Positions 24,702-38,205 are shown, counted from the first letter of the stretch. The stretch is 64,000 nucleotides of DNA from Citrus sinensis (GCF_022201045.2 NC_068564.1:3410001-3474000), one strand, 5' to 3'. A program made the numbers and translations. Notes: generated by a model not told the origin, from the sequence alone.

Positions 24702-26390
24702 TTGTTTCAGTTTCTTTAGGTCAACTTGAATCAATTGTTGGTTACTGCAGGGCTGAACCCATATATGATTTTATTTCTCTTGCATCTTGAGTCTGGAATA
24801 AGTCAATCATAATTGGCTTTTTCCGGTTTGTGAACATTGTCTACAAGCTCTGAACGTGGACCAAGTTGTTGACTGCTTGATGTGAAATTTTTTCTCTTAA
24901 ATGTGCTTTAGGGAATCAAAGGTTTCTTCCACTGTATTCAATTCAGATGATGACTTTCATGCATTATTAGGAGTGTTTTTGACGTCCTAAATTTTCATTT
25001 AACAAATGATTATAGGACCGGACAATTTTAGATTCAGAGTCTCAATCTAAGCCGTAGTTTGAGTTTTTATTTTTTAATTTAAAAGAAAAAGGATCTCTGA
25101 TTTCATTCAACAACACTATTGACCAAAATAAAATATACACAAGATGACTTGTAAATTGCAACTTGATATTTTTGTCTTTGAACAACAAATCAATGAAAAT
25201 CTGAACAAATAAGTCAAGAGTTTCAGTCTTTTCAATGTTTTCCATTGTGGAATTTGTGGGTTTAAGGATAATGTCTTTTAGAACAAGAAAAGCAGAAGCT
25301 GCAGAAGTGCTTTTCAGAGAAGTAGATTATGATTATTTTTTCTTTTCTTTTAGATTCATCAGAGAAGTAGATTTTGGTGCGTTTTGGCTTGTGCTAAATT
25401 GGAGAGCTGATCCCCTCAAAGGGAGAGAAACAAAAAATGGTAATCGTAGAGCTGATTAAAGTGGCATTAACTGTAGATTCTACAAAATAAAAGGGCATTT
25501 AATTTAAATTTGTGAATAGTCAACTTTAATTACACCGAAAAGACAAAGAAGGTGTCAGTGGTTGGAAAATTGGCATGCCTCTAACGTTAGCTTTACAGCT
25601 TTAAATTATTTCTTTTTTGCTTTAAACAAATATATTGCCAATTTTAAAATTAAAAAAAAAAGCTTTTTCTTTTCCCAAATTTCTTTATTTTTTTATTTCA
25701 AATTTCTCATCTCTCCCATTTATTAATTGACCTTTATTAAATTTCCAAGACGGACGTGAACCATTTTCTTAACCAAAATTCATACTTTGAATTTTGTAAT
25801 TAAAATATTAATTATAAATTAAATTCCTCAATAATTAATTCATATATGTATATTAATTATTATTATTTTATTTTTCCATTTTTTCTACTTTATTTATTTC
25901 TCCTCCTTTTCCTGCAAAACCCTAAATTCATCTCTCCTGAACAAATTCAGTAATCTCACAAAAAAATTTCTTCATTTCTTGCAAGTTCATTATTTTTTTT
26001 GGTCAAATTTTTAGTCAACATTCAAGCTCTGTGCATTTTCTACAATGGTGGAGATTTAAGCCACAGAATTGTATATGTATAACTGTATTTTGTGATCTTT
26101 CAGTCTCAAACAAGTTTTTTTTTTTGTATTAATTTCTTTAAAAATTTTTAAGGTGGTTCTCTTAATTTATGTTGTATAATTATTTCAGTTTGTATTTCAG
26201 CTAATTTTTGCAAAAAAGTTTAAATTTTTTTGGTTAATTACTGTTGTAAAATAAACCCTTAGTTGTTCTAGTGTTTTTGCTCACCAAAAGCCTTTTTTTT
26301 TTTTTAATGCTTAGTATTTTATAATTCTTGGGTTTTAAGGGTTTTAGAGGCTGATAATTTTTTTGGGATTTTTAGTTTCTTGATCTATGA
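24702..26390. other. Intergenic region between MAP65-3 and AHL
   Basis: The first ~250 bp are likely MAP65-3 3' UTR. The last ~500 bp, pyrimidine-rich with CAAAACCCTAAATTC near 25915, are likely AHL leader and promoter. No other gene is supported between them. Confidence 0.5.
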
Positions 26391-29300
26391 ATGGAGGCAA
26401 AAGAAGAGAATAATATAACTTCAGGGGTGTCAGTAAAAGTAAATGAAGCTACAGATGGCTTCCAAACGGCTCCTAGAACTGAAAATCCGGTCCCATTTCC
26501 GGCGCCGGCTGTAACATCAGCTGCCGAGGTTTCTCCGGCACCGGTAAGCACGGCAGTACCAACCCTGGTTACGGGCCCGGGGACAGGCACAGGCACTGAG
26601 GGGAAGAAGAAGAGAGGAAGGCCTAGAAAGTATGGCCCAGATGGGAAATTAACAACGGCATTGTCACCCATGCCGATTTCGGCATCGATTCCACTGACTG
26701 GAGAATATTCCGCTTGGAAACGGGGTAGAGGGCGGCCAGTTGATAACACAAAGAAGTCATATAAGTATGAACATGAAACCCCAGGTAAAGGGATTATTTT
26801 TTAATATATTCATTGAAATATATTCGAGGTTATAGATATTGTTGTCGTTTATATGTGTTTTAGATGCTACTGTTGCATTGGATGTCATGATCTGTTGCTA
26901 TAACTAAGTTAAGTTAAAATTTTGTACAATTATTGAAAATCTCGAGGAGTTGGTTATGAAAAGCTAGGGGTGGGTGGTTGTTTGGTTATGTGGGGTGAGG
27001 TGTTGGTTCTGATTTTGAGTTTTATAGTTGAATTTTAAGAGGATATTTGTGGGGTTTGATCTTGGAGTGGGACCATTATATCTGATTCTTACCCATATCT
27101 TGAATTAATGGTTATTGTGAGATGGGGTTTGATTTGGTGATGATTCTGTAAAATGAGGGAATCTCTCTCTTCTGGCTGAAACACATGTCTTGCTGCCTTT
27201 CGTGATGGAAGGATTGCAGAGTCGTTTTAGAAAGGGAGGATTGTTAAAGTTGCTGCTGTTTTATATGCTCATTAGCTGATGTGACTGGTCCAAATCTAAC
27301 TTAATTTAATTATAATAATTCTTAGACAAGCTGACCGTTCTAAGGAATTATTAGAATCATCAATTTGAGTTGCATGAGATATGCTATGAGAAATAAAATG
27401 AAAAAGAACACAGCTATTTATACGTAGAAATTGAATGAATTTCAGAAGTCCGTGGTCGAATATTAGAACAGGATCCTGGCAATGGCTGCCTTTGCTGTAT
27501 TGTTCAAATATAAGAATGGGAAGTTAACGAAGATGTCTTAGGTGGAATGGGAATCATGGATCCAGTTGCTGCCGGGAAAAGGAACCTTGTGACAGCATTT
27601 CTGTAGTATTAAACTTAATTTTTTAAAACATTCGTGTGGAATTTCCCTATTTCTCTCCATCTCACTCTGTAGACTTCGTTTTCTTGGCATGAGAAATGCA
27701 TACTTGTGTTATGAGAGATTAAACATCAGAACCTAATTGTGTGCTAATGTTCAATTATGTCAAAATTGTGGGGAAGAAAGTTGGGGCAGATAAGTTTTCT
27801 TGTTATATTATCATAGTGTTTTATTGAATAACCAATTAATCATTTGCTCAGTGATGGTCAATTTTTATGTTCTGTTCTGTTTGCTTAGGCATTTCACGGA
27901 AACTTGTAAGTACCTAGAGCGATGTTCTCTGTTTGATTGCTTGCTTGTTTTACAGTTAAATTATCTCAGGCATGGCACCTTGAATTTTGATTTGTATGTT
28001 TCAAGGATAATCATGCAAATGCAAACATGTGGTTCTTCCCTTTTTCTTATACTGATTTATTTTTGCAAATATTATTATGCAGGTGAGAAAATTGCATACT
28101 TTGTTGGTGCAAATTTCACACCCCATGTTCTCACTGTTAATGCTGGCGAGGTATGCCTTCAGCTATGTGTCTAGTAAAAGTTGGTGCAATCAGTGGGTTC
28201 TTACTATCATTGTGCTGTTGTATCCTGTTTCTTTGTCCTTCTATACTGGAGTTCTTAAGCACACCTTTATTGACTTTTGCTCTCTCTTATCTTAGTTTAA
28301 AAATTAAGCTTAAATAAAAGTAACAGTCTGTCACTTTTTTTAAAGCTTGCATAAAAACCCTGGTTTACTTGCTTGCGTATGATCTGCCTATGAAGCAGAG
28401 GACCTAAAACGTATTCTCATTTTATTTCGAGTGAGGGCCACGATAGTTAGGCCTTTGCTTGGAACTCTTTTATCTAGGAAAGAAAAGCTGAAAGCATGAC
28501 AAGTAGTGAAACCAGTAGCATAATAGCTGCCGTATGTGCTGTATTTATTTCTATGCAAGGGAAATAAGACCCAAAAAAAGAAAATTGCATTTGCTCCAGT
28601 TTTCTAAACAGCAAAAATGTAGATGATTATAGATAAATCAGAAGTTTTTCACTTTGGTTATCCCTGGTGACTTTATTGTAATAACTTTATTTGATTATAT
28701 ATCAATATATATATATATATTAGACGGGTGCTTTCTTACTTGGATGCCTCCAGCAGAGAAATTTCATGCGAATTACTATTTTTTCTTCATAATGTATCAT
28801 ATCTGGAGTTAGGAAGTTTTATTAATCCTGTGGATTGAGAAATTCCTTTAAAATTTTTGTAGGACTGACTTGTAGCTTCTATTTTAGTTTTCTTTATTCT
28901 CTATTTCTGTAGATTTTAATTTTATTAGCTTTGTTATATAGGATGTTACAATGAAGGTTATGTCATTTTCCCAACAAGGATCTCGTGCTATATGCATTCT
29001 CTCTGCAAACGGTACAATTTCAAACGTTACACTTCGTCAGCCTACCTCTTCTGGGGGGACCCTGACGTATGAGGTGCGGTCCTTTTTCCTATTACTTTTC
29101 TTTGAAAATGTTTTGCTATATGAGGGACCAATGAATTTTCTTAAGATACAACACCAGAAATTGTGCTTGGTTAAAATGGCCATGCTAAAGCCCTAAAGAA
29201 GATACATTCTAGACTTTATGGTGTCATATGTGGTCCATGGACTTTGTTTTTGGCCATCACTGTAAGTGATTGTCAGTAGTTACTGTATATAAAAGCAATA

Positions 29301-30319
29301 TGAAAGTATGAAACATATGTAAAAGAAACAATTAATTGTACTTTATATACACCAGTCAACTATGTGTGTAATATTTTATCAAAAAAAAAAAACTGTGTAA
29401 TATTCTCTGTTTACTGCCCGTGAGTGATACATTTAACAAAAATTAAACAAGGACTTGGAATGTAAAATTATAGCGGCTAACATGCATCATATTCTTAAGT
29501 TTGAGCAATAGCATGCTACTTCTGACTTTCTGACCATTCAGCTTTTCATATTTGACTTTCTAAGAGCATAACTGCTGCTCTATTTCATGGCATCATCAAT
29601 TCTTTTGTTACGACCTTTTTCAGGGTCGTTTTGAGATACTTTCCTTGTCTGGATCTTACATGCCCTCTGATAATGGAGGAACAAAGAGCAGATCTGGTGG
29701 GATGAGTGTCTCTTTGGCAGGCCCAGATGGTCGTGTTGTAGGGGGAGGACTGGCTGGCTTTCTGATAGCTGCCGGTCCTGTGCAGGTACCAATATCTCAA
29801 TTATATGCTGTCAATATTGTTTTGATATTACCTAAGTAAAAATATTAAACAACCACTACATAGCAATATCATAATAAGTGATTATCTTATATTATGAGTA
29901 AATGACAAACAAGACAAACACCTGCCTCTTATACACTCAAGTCATGTTTAGGCCTTTTGCCATTTGTAATTACTTGGTTTACAAGTGTATTCATTTCTGA
30001 ATTGTTTTGATTATGTCAGGTTGTTGTGGGAAGTTTCCTGCCAGGTCACCAGCTGGAGCAGAAGCACAAGAAGCAGAGGACTGAGCTTGCACCAATTGTC
30101 ACCCCCATATCTGTCAGCGTACTCTCTGCAGAAGAAATCAAGGGGGGATACAGTGGAATAAAGCCAATTGTCACATCTTCTGCGATTTTCCCTGGAGACA
30201 ATTCAGCTTCCTTGAACACTATGCACGGTTCAAGGACCTTGTCTTTTGACAATAAAACATCTTCCCTTGATGATGATTCGAAAGGTCCCGGCCAATCGAA
30301 CTGTGAAGTCTCCTGTTGA
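26391..30319 (+). CDS. AT-hook motif nuclear-localized protein (AHL, two-hook type)
   Basis: Five exons, 26391-26784, 28083-28150, 28942-29073, 29624-29785 and 30020-30319, give 351 aa. An acidic, Pro/Ala/Thr-rich head is followed by AT-hook 1 (KKKRGRPRKYGPDG, ~residues 72-85) and AT-hook 2 (KRGRGRP, ~109-115). The PPC/DUF296 domain (~135-265) contains GANFTPHVLTVNAGEDVTMK, the FEILSLSGSYMPSD stretch and the GGGLAGFLIAAGPVQVVVGS core. AHL proteins bind the minor groove of AT-rich DNA and matrix-attachment regions, and their PPC domains trimerise and recruit partners. Two hooks plus introns place it in the intron-containing clade B. Neighbourhood suggests AHL3/AHL4, but I leave the symbol empty. 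Intron 1 is 1.3 kb. Confidence 0.9.
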
Positions 30320-31603
30320 TCATGTTGCAAGTCTGTATACTTGCTGTGACTTCAGTGTCTTTCTGCAGACACGACTTCGTTTAGGTTCTCCCGACTTGTC
30401 AGAAACCAAATTAAACCCCAACGGCCATCTATTAGGGGCAAATAGGGTTTAGTGCTATGCTGTTTTTAACCTAGAATTGTACCCTTCTTAGGCTTAGGTA
30501 GGACTTCTAATTAGTAGGAGCATTCCGAGTCTGGTTGTTGTCATCGTGTATTTCCTAATGTTATCTTATTGGTGTAGCATTTCAAATGCATGTAATTGGT
30601 GTGTCATTCGGCTGATTTGATAGTTTGTATTCAAATATTCAGTTTTAATGGTGGATGTTTTGGTACTCTGTATCTGAAAAATTGATTTCATCTGGATGTT
30701 TTATTCATGAATGATTTTGAGTCTTGAAGCATTGCACTGTTTTGAAGCATCATGAAAAATTGCAGCACTCTTTTCCCAGAATGACCAATCAATCTAGATC
30801 GTTTTCAGAATTAACCATTTTGAGAAATTCATAAGAACTGGATTACCATTTTTCGCATTTTCACTTGCAACTATAATACTTTAGTATCAAAACCGGGGGT
30901 GACATTAACAATATTGACAATTGCAAGAGGATAGTGGGTGATGATAGATGGATCATTGCAACATGCTGTACTTAAAAGTCGATTGAAAAGCATGCACGCA
31001 GCCAAGAGAAAAACCAGAGCTTGAGAATTGAAAAGTATATACATCAGCATGTAGAACAGAAGAACCATATCCATTGGTTGGAAATAAAGAAAACCAAAGC
31101 AGAGATTAAAAGCATATACTGCCACTTCCAAGCATGCCCTTTGGACCATTTATTCCACTTGTTTGTTGCTTCGATTTGCCTCCTTATCCATGTGGACGAG
31201 AGCCCAAGTCAACTTTATAACTTTAAATGATATCAAACTTATAGTCTTTGTAAAATGTGTTTGCATTTTCCACACAACTAACTGCCCTCTAAAATAATAT
31301 ATCATTTGCAGCTTTTGAAAAAGAATATGAAAGATGTTTCACCAGATCAGAAAGCACTTCCAAACCACTTTTGAATAGACTAACAAGAGTACAAGACTTT
31401 GACTATATGAAAAAAAAATAATAATAAAAAAAACTCCTGACTGCAGCAATTATTAGTGAAAATACCCAAATAATTCTCATTAAAGCAACATCATAATCGC
31501 ATATATACAGTAATCTGGGTTGCACAAGTAGCGTAACAGCCAAACAGTCTCTGAAATGGGTGGTCAAAAGTGAAGCCTAGTTGGTAGTGTAAAATATGCA
31601 TGC
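30320..31603. other. Intergenic region between AHL and the DUF761 gene
   Basis: About 400 bp after the AHL stop look like 3' UTR. The two genes converge here. Nothing else is supported. Confidence 0.5.
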
Positions 31604-32020
31604 TTAGACTAAACCATATGTCCTCAGTTTTTCTTCCTTCCATCCCCTGTTAACCTTCTCAATAAACTCTTCAAATCTTCTCCTCAACTCATCATCATCG
31701 TCTTTGCTTTCACTATTTTCAAAATTTCTTTCTTCTTCTTGATCATCGGCATGCTCTTCCTGGAGATCAGTTGACAATTCGCGGGCAGCCATTGACTTTT
31801 TGTTGCCATCAAATGAATGTATAGAGATTGTTTCCTGTTTGTTACTATATGCACATGAATTGATGCTCAGCACCGGGGCATGTTCTTCACTTTCTTGATC
31901 AAAGCCCGAGCTGTATTTGGACCCCATGAGAATCATAACAATGATCAAGTTGCAGAAACAGAAGATGAATATAGAGTTAGAAGCAGCTTCTGTGATCCAA
32001 TCCACTGCTGAATCCAGCAT
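31604..32020 (-). CDS. Small DUF761-type protein with N-terminal membrane segment
   Basis: Single exon, 138 aa. Residues ~14-33 (SNSIFIFCFCNLIIVMILMG) form one hydrophobic segment. The middle is Ser-rich and then strongly acidic (DDQEEERN.., SKDDDDE). The C-terminus DDELRRRFEEFIEKVNRGWK matches the DUF761 box, ELNRRFEDFI..N in the cotton-fibre-expressed group. Function of this family is unknown; several members respond to stress or hormones. The start is the first in-frame ATG, just before the hydrophobic segment. It lies tail to tail with the AHL gene. Confidence 0.75.
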   Translation of the reverse strand: MLDSAVDWITEAASNSIFIFCFCNLIIVMILMGSKYSSGFDQESEEHAPVLSINSCAYSNKQETISIHSFDGNKKSMAARELSTDLQEEHADDQEEERNFENSESKDDDDELRRRFEEFIEKVNRGWKEEKLRTYGLV

Positions 32021-33640
32021 TTTTTCTGTTCAAAAAAATTGCAAAGACGAAATATGAAGAAAGGTTGTGGAATTGAACTCTATGAGCAGAATGTGATGAC
32101 ACTAAGCGTTTTAAAGAGCCTTATATATTAATATAGTTGAAAAAAGTGTGCATGGGAAGCTCTTTGTAGCAGAAGTTCAAGGGGCTTGAAATTAAAATTG
32201 ACGTGTAATGTGAAAGCTAATGGGTCAATAATATATGATATGCTTTGTTTAATCATTTTGATGTATCATATGCAATGAAAGAAGCTTCCGGCCAACTGGT
32301 GTGGACCTTTCTCTTCATTAATTTAATCAAAAGTCTAATGTACCATACGAAAGCATCACATGTCATCAAATTGCATCAACCATTTCTTAATTAATTTTAC
32401 TTTTTCTTCCTTTTTTTTCCCGAAAACTTGATTACTGTCATTAGTAGCCTAAAATCTAATGGCTAAGAATAAATCAAGTGAGGACGTTGCTATCGCTTCT
32501 TTTGATTTTGTTTCACAAATTGTAAGAAAGAGCTGCTAAAAAATAAATGGGATGTGTGTTTCATGTCGATTTGCTCTATAAGTTGGAAAAATGTTCTGTC
32601 AAATATTATTCGGGTTCATATTTGGACAAAAAAAGATGCTAAAAGTTTGGTACAACAATAAGGAAATGAAAATTTGAAGCTGCTTGTAGTTCGAACCCCA
32701 CAAAAGCATTGTGGGGGTATTTTTTTCCTCAATTAATTGAGTGAAGGTAGTCTTCTTTCTTACCCATGAGTGAAGAATAGACATCCCTCGAATATTTGTG
32801 AGGGTTAAAATCTGAGCAGAACTCCATTAGCATTGATGTAAGTTAATCCTAGTAATAGTCTGATTTGTAAATATCAGTTATAGTCTCATATAATATAAGT
32901 TGTAATCTGAGCAATAATCTCATATAATAATAATAAAAAAATTTAAAGTTAGATATTGCTCAGTACTGGAGTTGACATCGATAAGTGATAATAATTTTAT
33001 CAGTGAAGCACATTATATTGTGTATAGTATCCAATATTAAAAACACACTTAAAGTTACAAATTAACAAGCCTAAAATTAAACCCCACGTGTACAAATTAC
33101 AGAGTCAACAGTTTAATTACGAATGGATTCGGTTTTTATTTGATTAATAGATCAGGTTTGTGAAAGGGGGTATGTGCATTCATCCAAAATCTAACTCAAG
33201 AGGAAAAAAAAATGTGACCATGCGTCTCTATATATATGAATCTGTCCTAATTATGATAGCTTATTAGGAAAAAACAAAAGAATCAGAACACTAATGATAG
33301 TTGAAGCCAAAAAGAAAGAAGGCTAATCAATGTTAACCGCTAGTGCAGCATTGCACGGCCAAATATAACAGGGGATAATTGCTAGCTCCATCTAACAATA
33401 ATTCTGAAATAAAATGCACGGATAACCAGCAAGAACAATCAAATGCCAAGTTTAGACTGGCAGAATTGTGACTGGCAGACTGGCAGAATTGTGACTGACT
33501 AAGATTAATCAAACAGAATAACATTAAGCAACTAGCAATTTTCCTTTAAGGACAAACACTGCAAGTATCTAGCACATAAAAGATTACATAGACCAAAAGA
33601 ACCAAAATTTCCCAACAGGCTACAACAAGCAGAACCCGTA
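32021..33640. other. Intergenic region between the DUF761 gene and EBP2
   Basis: No gene is supported. There are repeated CTCATATAATA motifs at 32883-32930 and a small tandem duplication around GACTGGCAGAATTGTGACT (33456-33500). The ~300 bp next to 33640 probably include EBP2 3' UTR. Confidence 0.5.
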
Positions 33641-34543
33641 TTACCTCTTCCTTCTCTTATTTCCAGCACCATCACCTTTACTGAAGCCTCTTAAATCATC
33701 AGTGGTATCAGATGTGTTTTGTTTCTTCATACTTTTCTTCCCTCCAAAGCCAAACTTGGAATTTCTAAAATCTCTATTCTTCTTCTTTTTTCCCTTTCCA
33801 CTATCACCACCACCACTTTTTCTTGCCTTCCCACCAGACCGATCTCCTGGAGACACCCCTGGTCTCTTCTTATTTGACCTCTCAAATGACTTCCCACCTT
33901 CAAAGGCCAAATCCAATTCACCCTTGTCGACTTCCCCGGCAAACCCACTTTGTTGCCTCTGCTTCCTCCACTTCTTAACAGATTCTATTTCCTCTTTTTT
34001 CTGCTTCGCTCTCTCCTTTGTCTTTTGGACCTGAATCTCTTTAGCTAGTTTCTTAGCCTCTCTAGCCTTCTTTCTCTCCGCAGCCTCCTCAATCTCTTTC
34101 TGCTCAGACAAAAGTCGGCGCTTCACCTTTTCCATGTGAGCATCCGACTTAACCATCTCTGCATAATAATCAGCCGGTCTAAGAAAAGGCAGCCCCATCG
34201 ATTGAAGCTTCTCAAAGGCCTGCCTTGTCCCCTCTAATGCCTGTGTATAGAAAGAAGCCTCCCTTTTCAGATCATCATTCACATCCACCTCTTGCTCTTG
34301 ATCAATATCAATGGTAAGCTTATGTATCCACCCAGCATTTTCCGGCCAACTAATATCTTGAAGTTTCTCCTCAAGACCATCTCTGTTGTACACGGCCTGT
34401 TTTGAAGGCTCGGCCAATTTCACATCTTCCTCCCCTTCTGAATCTGATTCAGATTCAGAAACTTCCTCATTGAGCTCACTCACATCTTCATCTTCAAATC
34501 CATCCTCATCAGAAAAGGTTGATTCTTTACGAGCAAGCCCCAT
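33641..34543 (-). CDS. EBP2: rRNA-processing protein EBP2 homologue
   Basis: Uninterrupted CDS of 300 aa starting MGLARKESTF. A longer in-frame reading to 34630 crosses the splice acceptor at 34554 and is intronic. The head is acidic (DEDGFEDEDVSELNEEVSES). The EBP2 core contains EASFYTQALEGTRQAFEKLQ, LPFLRPADYYAEMVKSDAHM and a long Lys/Arg/Glu helix. The end holds the conserved RPGVSPGDRSGGKARKSGG and KFGFGGKK boxes and a basic KRRKR tail, which should act as a nuclear/nucleolar signal. EBP2 acts in the nucleolus in 27S pre-rRNA processing for the 60S subunit. The coding part has no intron; the 5' UTR has one. Confidence 0.93.
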   Translation of the reverse strand: MGLARKESTFSDEDGFEDEDVSELNEEVSESESDSEGEEDVKLAEPSKQAVYNRDGLEEKLQDISWPENAGWIHKLTIDIDQEQEVDVNDDLKREASFYTQALEGTRQAFEKLQSMGLPFLRPADYYAEMVKSDAHMEKVKRRLLSEQKEIEEAAERKKAREAKKLAKEIQVQKTKERAKQKKEEIESVKKWRKQRQQSGFAGEVDKGELDLAFEGGKSFERSNKKRPGVSPGDRSGGKARKSGGGDSGKGKKKKNRDFRNSKFGFGGKKSMKKQNTSDTTDDLRGFSKGDGAGNKRRKR

Positions 34544-34553
34544 TATAACAAAC

Positions 34554-34947
34554 CTGTCAAAAAGAAAAATTAAAAGAAACAATATCAACACCTGGACCCT
34601 CAAGAGCTCAAGATTATTCAACTCTAGCATTGCTTCCTTAGGGAAATTTCTAAGAAAAAATCCATCTATTTATTAGCACATAAGCCATTAAACTCCTAAT
34701 ATCAACAACTCACCTAAACATATAGCATCCTGCACTGACAAATGAGTTAAATTTTTTTATCCCAGAAAGAGACGAAATTTAGCTCTCTATTTGGCTCCCG
34801 ACAAACCGATTAAAAGAATAGAAACATAATTATCAATAAAATCTCAAGATATTCGTTAACTGTTCTCTTAGGTCTAGACTAAATAATGAGTTGAAATTAG
34901 TATAAAATAAATAAAGCAGAAATTGCGAGGAAACAAAAAATTAACAC
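34554..34947 (-). other. 5' UTR intron of EBP2
   Basis: On the minus strand the leader exon ends CATCAAAAAG/GTGTTA (34948). The next exon begins after TTTTTGACAG at 34553, ten bases before the ATG. Confidence 0.65.
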
Positions 34948-34990
34948 CTTTTTGATGCGGCTCCTGAAGACTGAAAACAAAACCTCTGCA

Positions 34991-34998
34991 AAACCCTA
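34991..34998. promoter_or_regulatory. Telo-box upstream of EBP2
   Basis: AAACCCTA on the plus strand (TAGGGTTT in the gene sense), in the EBP2 leader/promoter. Telo-boxes are enriched in plant ribosome-biogenesis promoters. Confidence 0.6.
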
Positions 34999-35019
34999 GC
35001 TAAACTTTGCTATAATACA

Positions 35020-38000
35020 GCCGCTTTTTATTTTTATTTATTTTTATTTGTGCATACAACCGGCCACCTAGAGTAACGGTTATACAAGTAAATATAAGGG
35101 AAAATACTAAAGGTAATTATCATATATTTACCCTTATTTCAAGCAAATATCAAACTAATCCAATCAAACTAGAAAGCTACCAAAGACCCCCTCAACTTTA
35201 CATGAAAATATACTTTTTTTATTTTTTTAATAACATGAAAATATACTTAAAATATGAGACCCCTATACTACTGGGAATAATATTTAAGTATCGGCTAATA
35301 AAGTTGATTGTAAATAATTAAATTATTTTAATATTACATTATAAATTTAACTATATTTTAGATAAAAATTATCATAATTTTTTTTTATAGTACAGTGTAG
35401 TTTGAATATCTGAATCCATAATTAATCATATTTATTTTCAAATAATTAGAACAAATCAATCCTAGAATACGCAAAATGACTCAAATATCTACCTACCAAT
35501 CTAAAGATAGTTTTTATCCAACTATCGGATAATTATGAAACAATTATCTTGTTGATAGTCCATTATAATTAAATGTAAAATATTATTTTTTATTAATGAT
35601 AGTTGCTAATATTAATATGTTATTATATACCCTATGACGAAATATTTGTATAGTAGACAAATATAAAGTTTCTAATCTTCTATAAGCTGTTTAAATAATA
35701 CTCACAAACAACCTCTTGTGCAAATTAATTCATGCGAATATATATATGAAATTAATTACTTTATTTATTCCTTTATCTTTTATGGTTACATTTATTCACT
35801 ATTTTCAAGTCACAACAATTTCTATAAATACTTAAAATGGACAATTACATATGTACTGTTAATTTTTGATCTATTGCTATTAGTGGTATTTGTGATTAAT
35901 GATCTTATAACATTAAACTTTATTATATTGTTAATAGCCATAATTGTTAATCAATTTCAATTTGATTAAACTAAACTTATTTACTATACTTATTATCAAC
36001 ATTAGACGTCTATTATCAGATTAGGGATTTTGTTTTTTTGTCAACGTTTGTCGTTGCTTAATTTCTATGGATTGCAACGCAAAATTTAATCAAATTGCAC
36101 ATTTCAGATGTTAAAATCTCTAATACTTCTAATATTGGTCCTTAATTTGATCATGTTCTACTTTCCTATTGAATTCTAATTTTTTATGAATTTTTATGAT
36201 GCTGAGTTTGATAGTATTTTGATTTCATATTGAATCTTACAACTATTCCAACTTGAAAAGAAAAAGTAAAAACTATTGTACGAATATGATAAGTCTTGCC
36301 TTTTTGGCTTTTCTTTCAATTCAATTAGGGATTTACTTAATTATTGATTGACTTGAATTAAATTACGATTGAATTGAGTAAAATGAAGGTGATAAGGGAC
36401 ATTATTTGATCATTTTTTCTGCACAAAATACTGTGGATCTTAACATTGTTCAGTTATGAAAAAAGAGTTTTATCTTCATGCTATATTTATTGTCTTAGAA
36501 TGAAAAAATGACAACTTGCTCAAGCTGTGAAAGCTTGGTAAGGCTTCTTAAAAACCAGAAAAGTGAGGATGGCTACATGCACATATTGAGAATGACTGCA
36601 TGGGTAAGGGAATTTGTATGCTAAGTGAAAGTTAAAAGTCTGATAATAGTCTCATTGCTTCTAGAATGATAAGTTTGTAATGGTGAAATGTTTAGGTTAT
36701 ATTGATGGGAATAAGCCCATGAACTGATGTAGTGATGGATACTGAATCGGAAAATGGCGTATCTAGCTCATGGAATATCTTGGAGGAAGTACAAAAAGTG
36801 ATTCAAGACAACAAAGCAGACATCTTCGTAAAAATATTGAATGGCTTTAATTGTTTGCTTTCTAGGTATGGTTTATTTTTCTATTTTAGCAGGATGGCAC
36901 CAATTCCTTGATTTAAGTTGCTTTTTTTTTTGGTGGGTTTTTCAACTGTTGTGGTATTGATATTCCTACATTTCAAATGCTTTGGTAATTAGTAATCTAG
37001 TCATTTTTAAGTATTTTGGCTACTTGAACAGTGTCTGGGTATGCTAATAAATTATAAGAATTGTCGAAACTATAATAAACAAATAAACAAGGCTTTATTT
37101 TGGATGCATTTTACTCATGAATGAATTTAATATGCTTATAAATTTTTGCCAGTTATTTTTAGGTGCTTAGTTTCTATTGCTTTTTATGAGTTTTTCATAC
37201 GGATGCTATTTCATAATTTATATTATTCATGCAATCACGAATCAGTAGTGCTGAAATTTTATTCTTGTTTAGTTGGATGTATTCTCCTCTATCTTTATCG
37301 CCATGATCAATTTGTTGTTAAATGAAAGTAAACATAAAAGTTACAAAGAATGAGTATGCCATTTCATAATATTTTTTATATTCTGAATATTGCTGTTAAA
37401 AAATTCATAAAAAAATATGTTGTTAAAATTAGAATGTAGTTATGTGTTTATTTTATTTTTAAGTTTTAATTTTTCTATTAATATAATATATGACTGATCC
37501 TGCCTTAGAATTTAGACCATGCATTTGAAATTTGAATATTGTTTATTTTTTTGCAGCCCTTTTTTCTAATATCATTTGGTTTTTTTTTTAATGCAGAGAC
37601 CCATGAAATCTAAATCTCAAATTAGCAGCAACATATGAAGTTTAATTTTGTATGATCAAACTTATTGATGTTAAAAGTTATAAATTGATTTAATTTTGTA
37701 TTAGTTTATTAATATTAAAAGTTTTTAAAGAGTTATTTTCTTGTGAGTTTGTAAAATAATTTCTCAATAAAAGTGGTTTTAGGCTCTTCTTCCTTGGCAA
37801 TTCTAGCTTTTTGTTTTTTTGAAAAGAAGAAGAAAACAATTCTAACTTTTTAGTAGTCCACATATCGGTTCACTATAGTCATTAACTGCTTAAGTGAAAG
37901 TCTTGTATTGAAATTTTTTTATTTCATTAATCTTTAAGTACATTGGACAAAATAATAGGACACTATAATTTTATTTGTAAATAAATGCCAACAAATTTAA

Positions 38001-38169
38001 GAATAAAGGACCATTTGAAAAACATAAGTTAATTAAACATGTAAAATCATGTTAAAAAATGTTGGTTGTTACTGTAGTGTTAGATTTTCATAATGTCAGT
38101 GGCTATAATAAACTTCTAAAAATTATTTTAGCTAAATCTTGAAAATTAAAGAACTTATTTTATAAATTT

Positions 38170-38170
<1 letters not shown>
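35020..38170. other. AT-rich intergenic region without supported genes
   Basis: Very A/T-rich throughout. A less biased part at 36480-36880 has short frames (for example 36737-36900, starting MDTESENGVSSSWNILEEV) that match no family I know. They could be a decayed gene or chance. No transposon ends were found. Confidence 0.45.

Positions 38171-38173
<3 letters not shown>

Positions 38174-38203
<30 letters not shown>
38174..38203. repeat. (TA)n microsatellite
   Basis: About 15 uninterrupted TA dinucleotides. Confidence 0.95.

Positions 38204-38205
<2 letters not shown>

Noticed and set aside
33702-34034. Plus-strand open frame opposite EBP2
   Set aside because: A shadow of the Lys/Glu-rich EBP2 coding sequence (Phe/Pro/Ser-rich complement).
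34544-34630. N-terminal extension of EBP2 with a hydrophobic segment
   Set aside because: It crosses a clear acceptor (TTTTTGACAG) and is intronic. A membrane segment does not fit a nucleolar protein.
36737-36900. Frame MDTESENGVSSSWNILEEV in the 35-38 kb region
   Set aside because: Short, no family recognised, no clear exon partners. Kept only as a mention in the intergenic entry.
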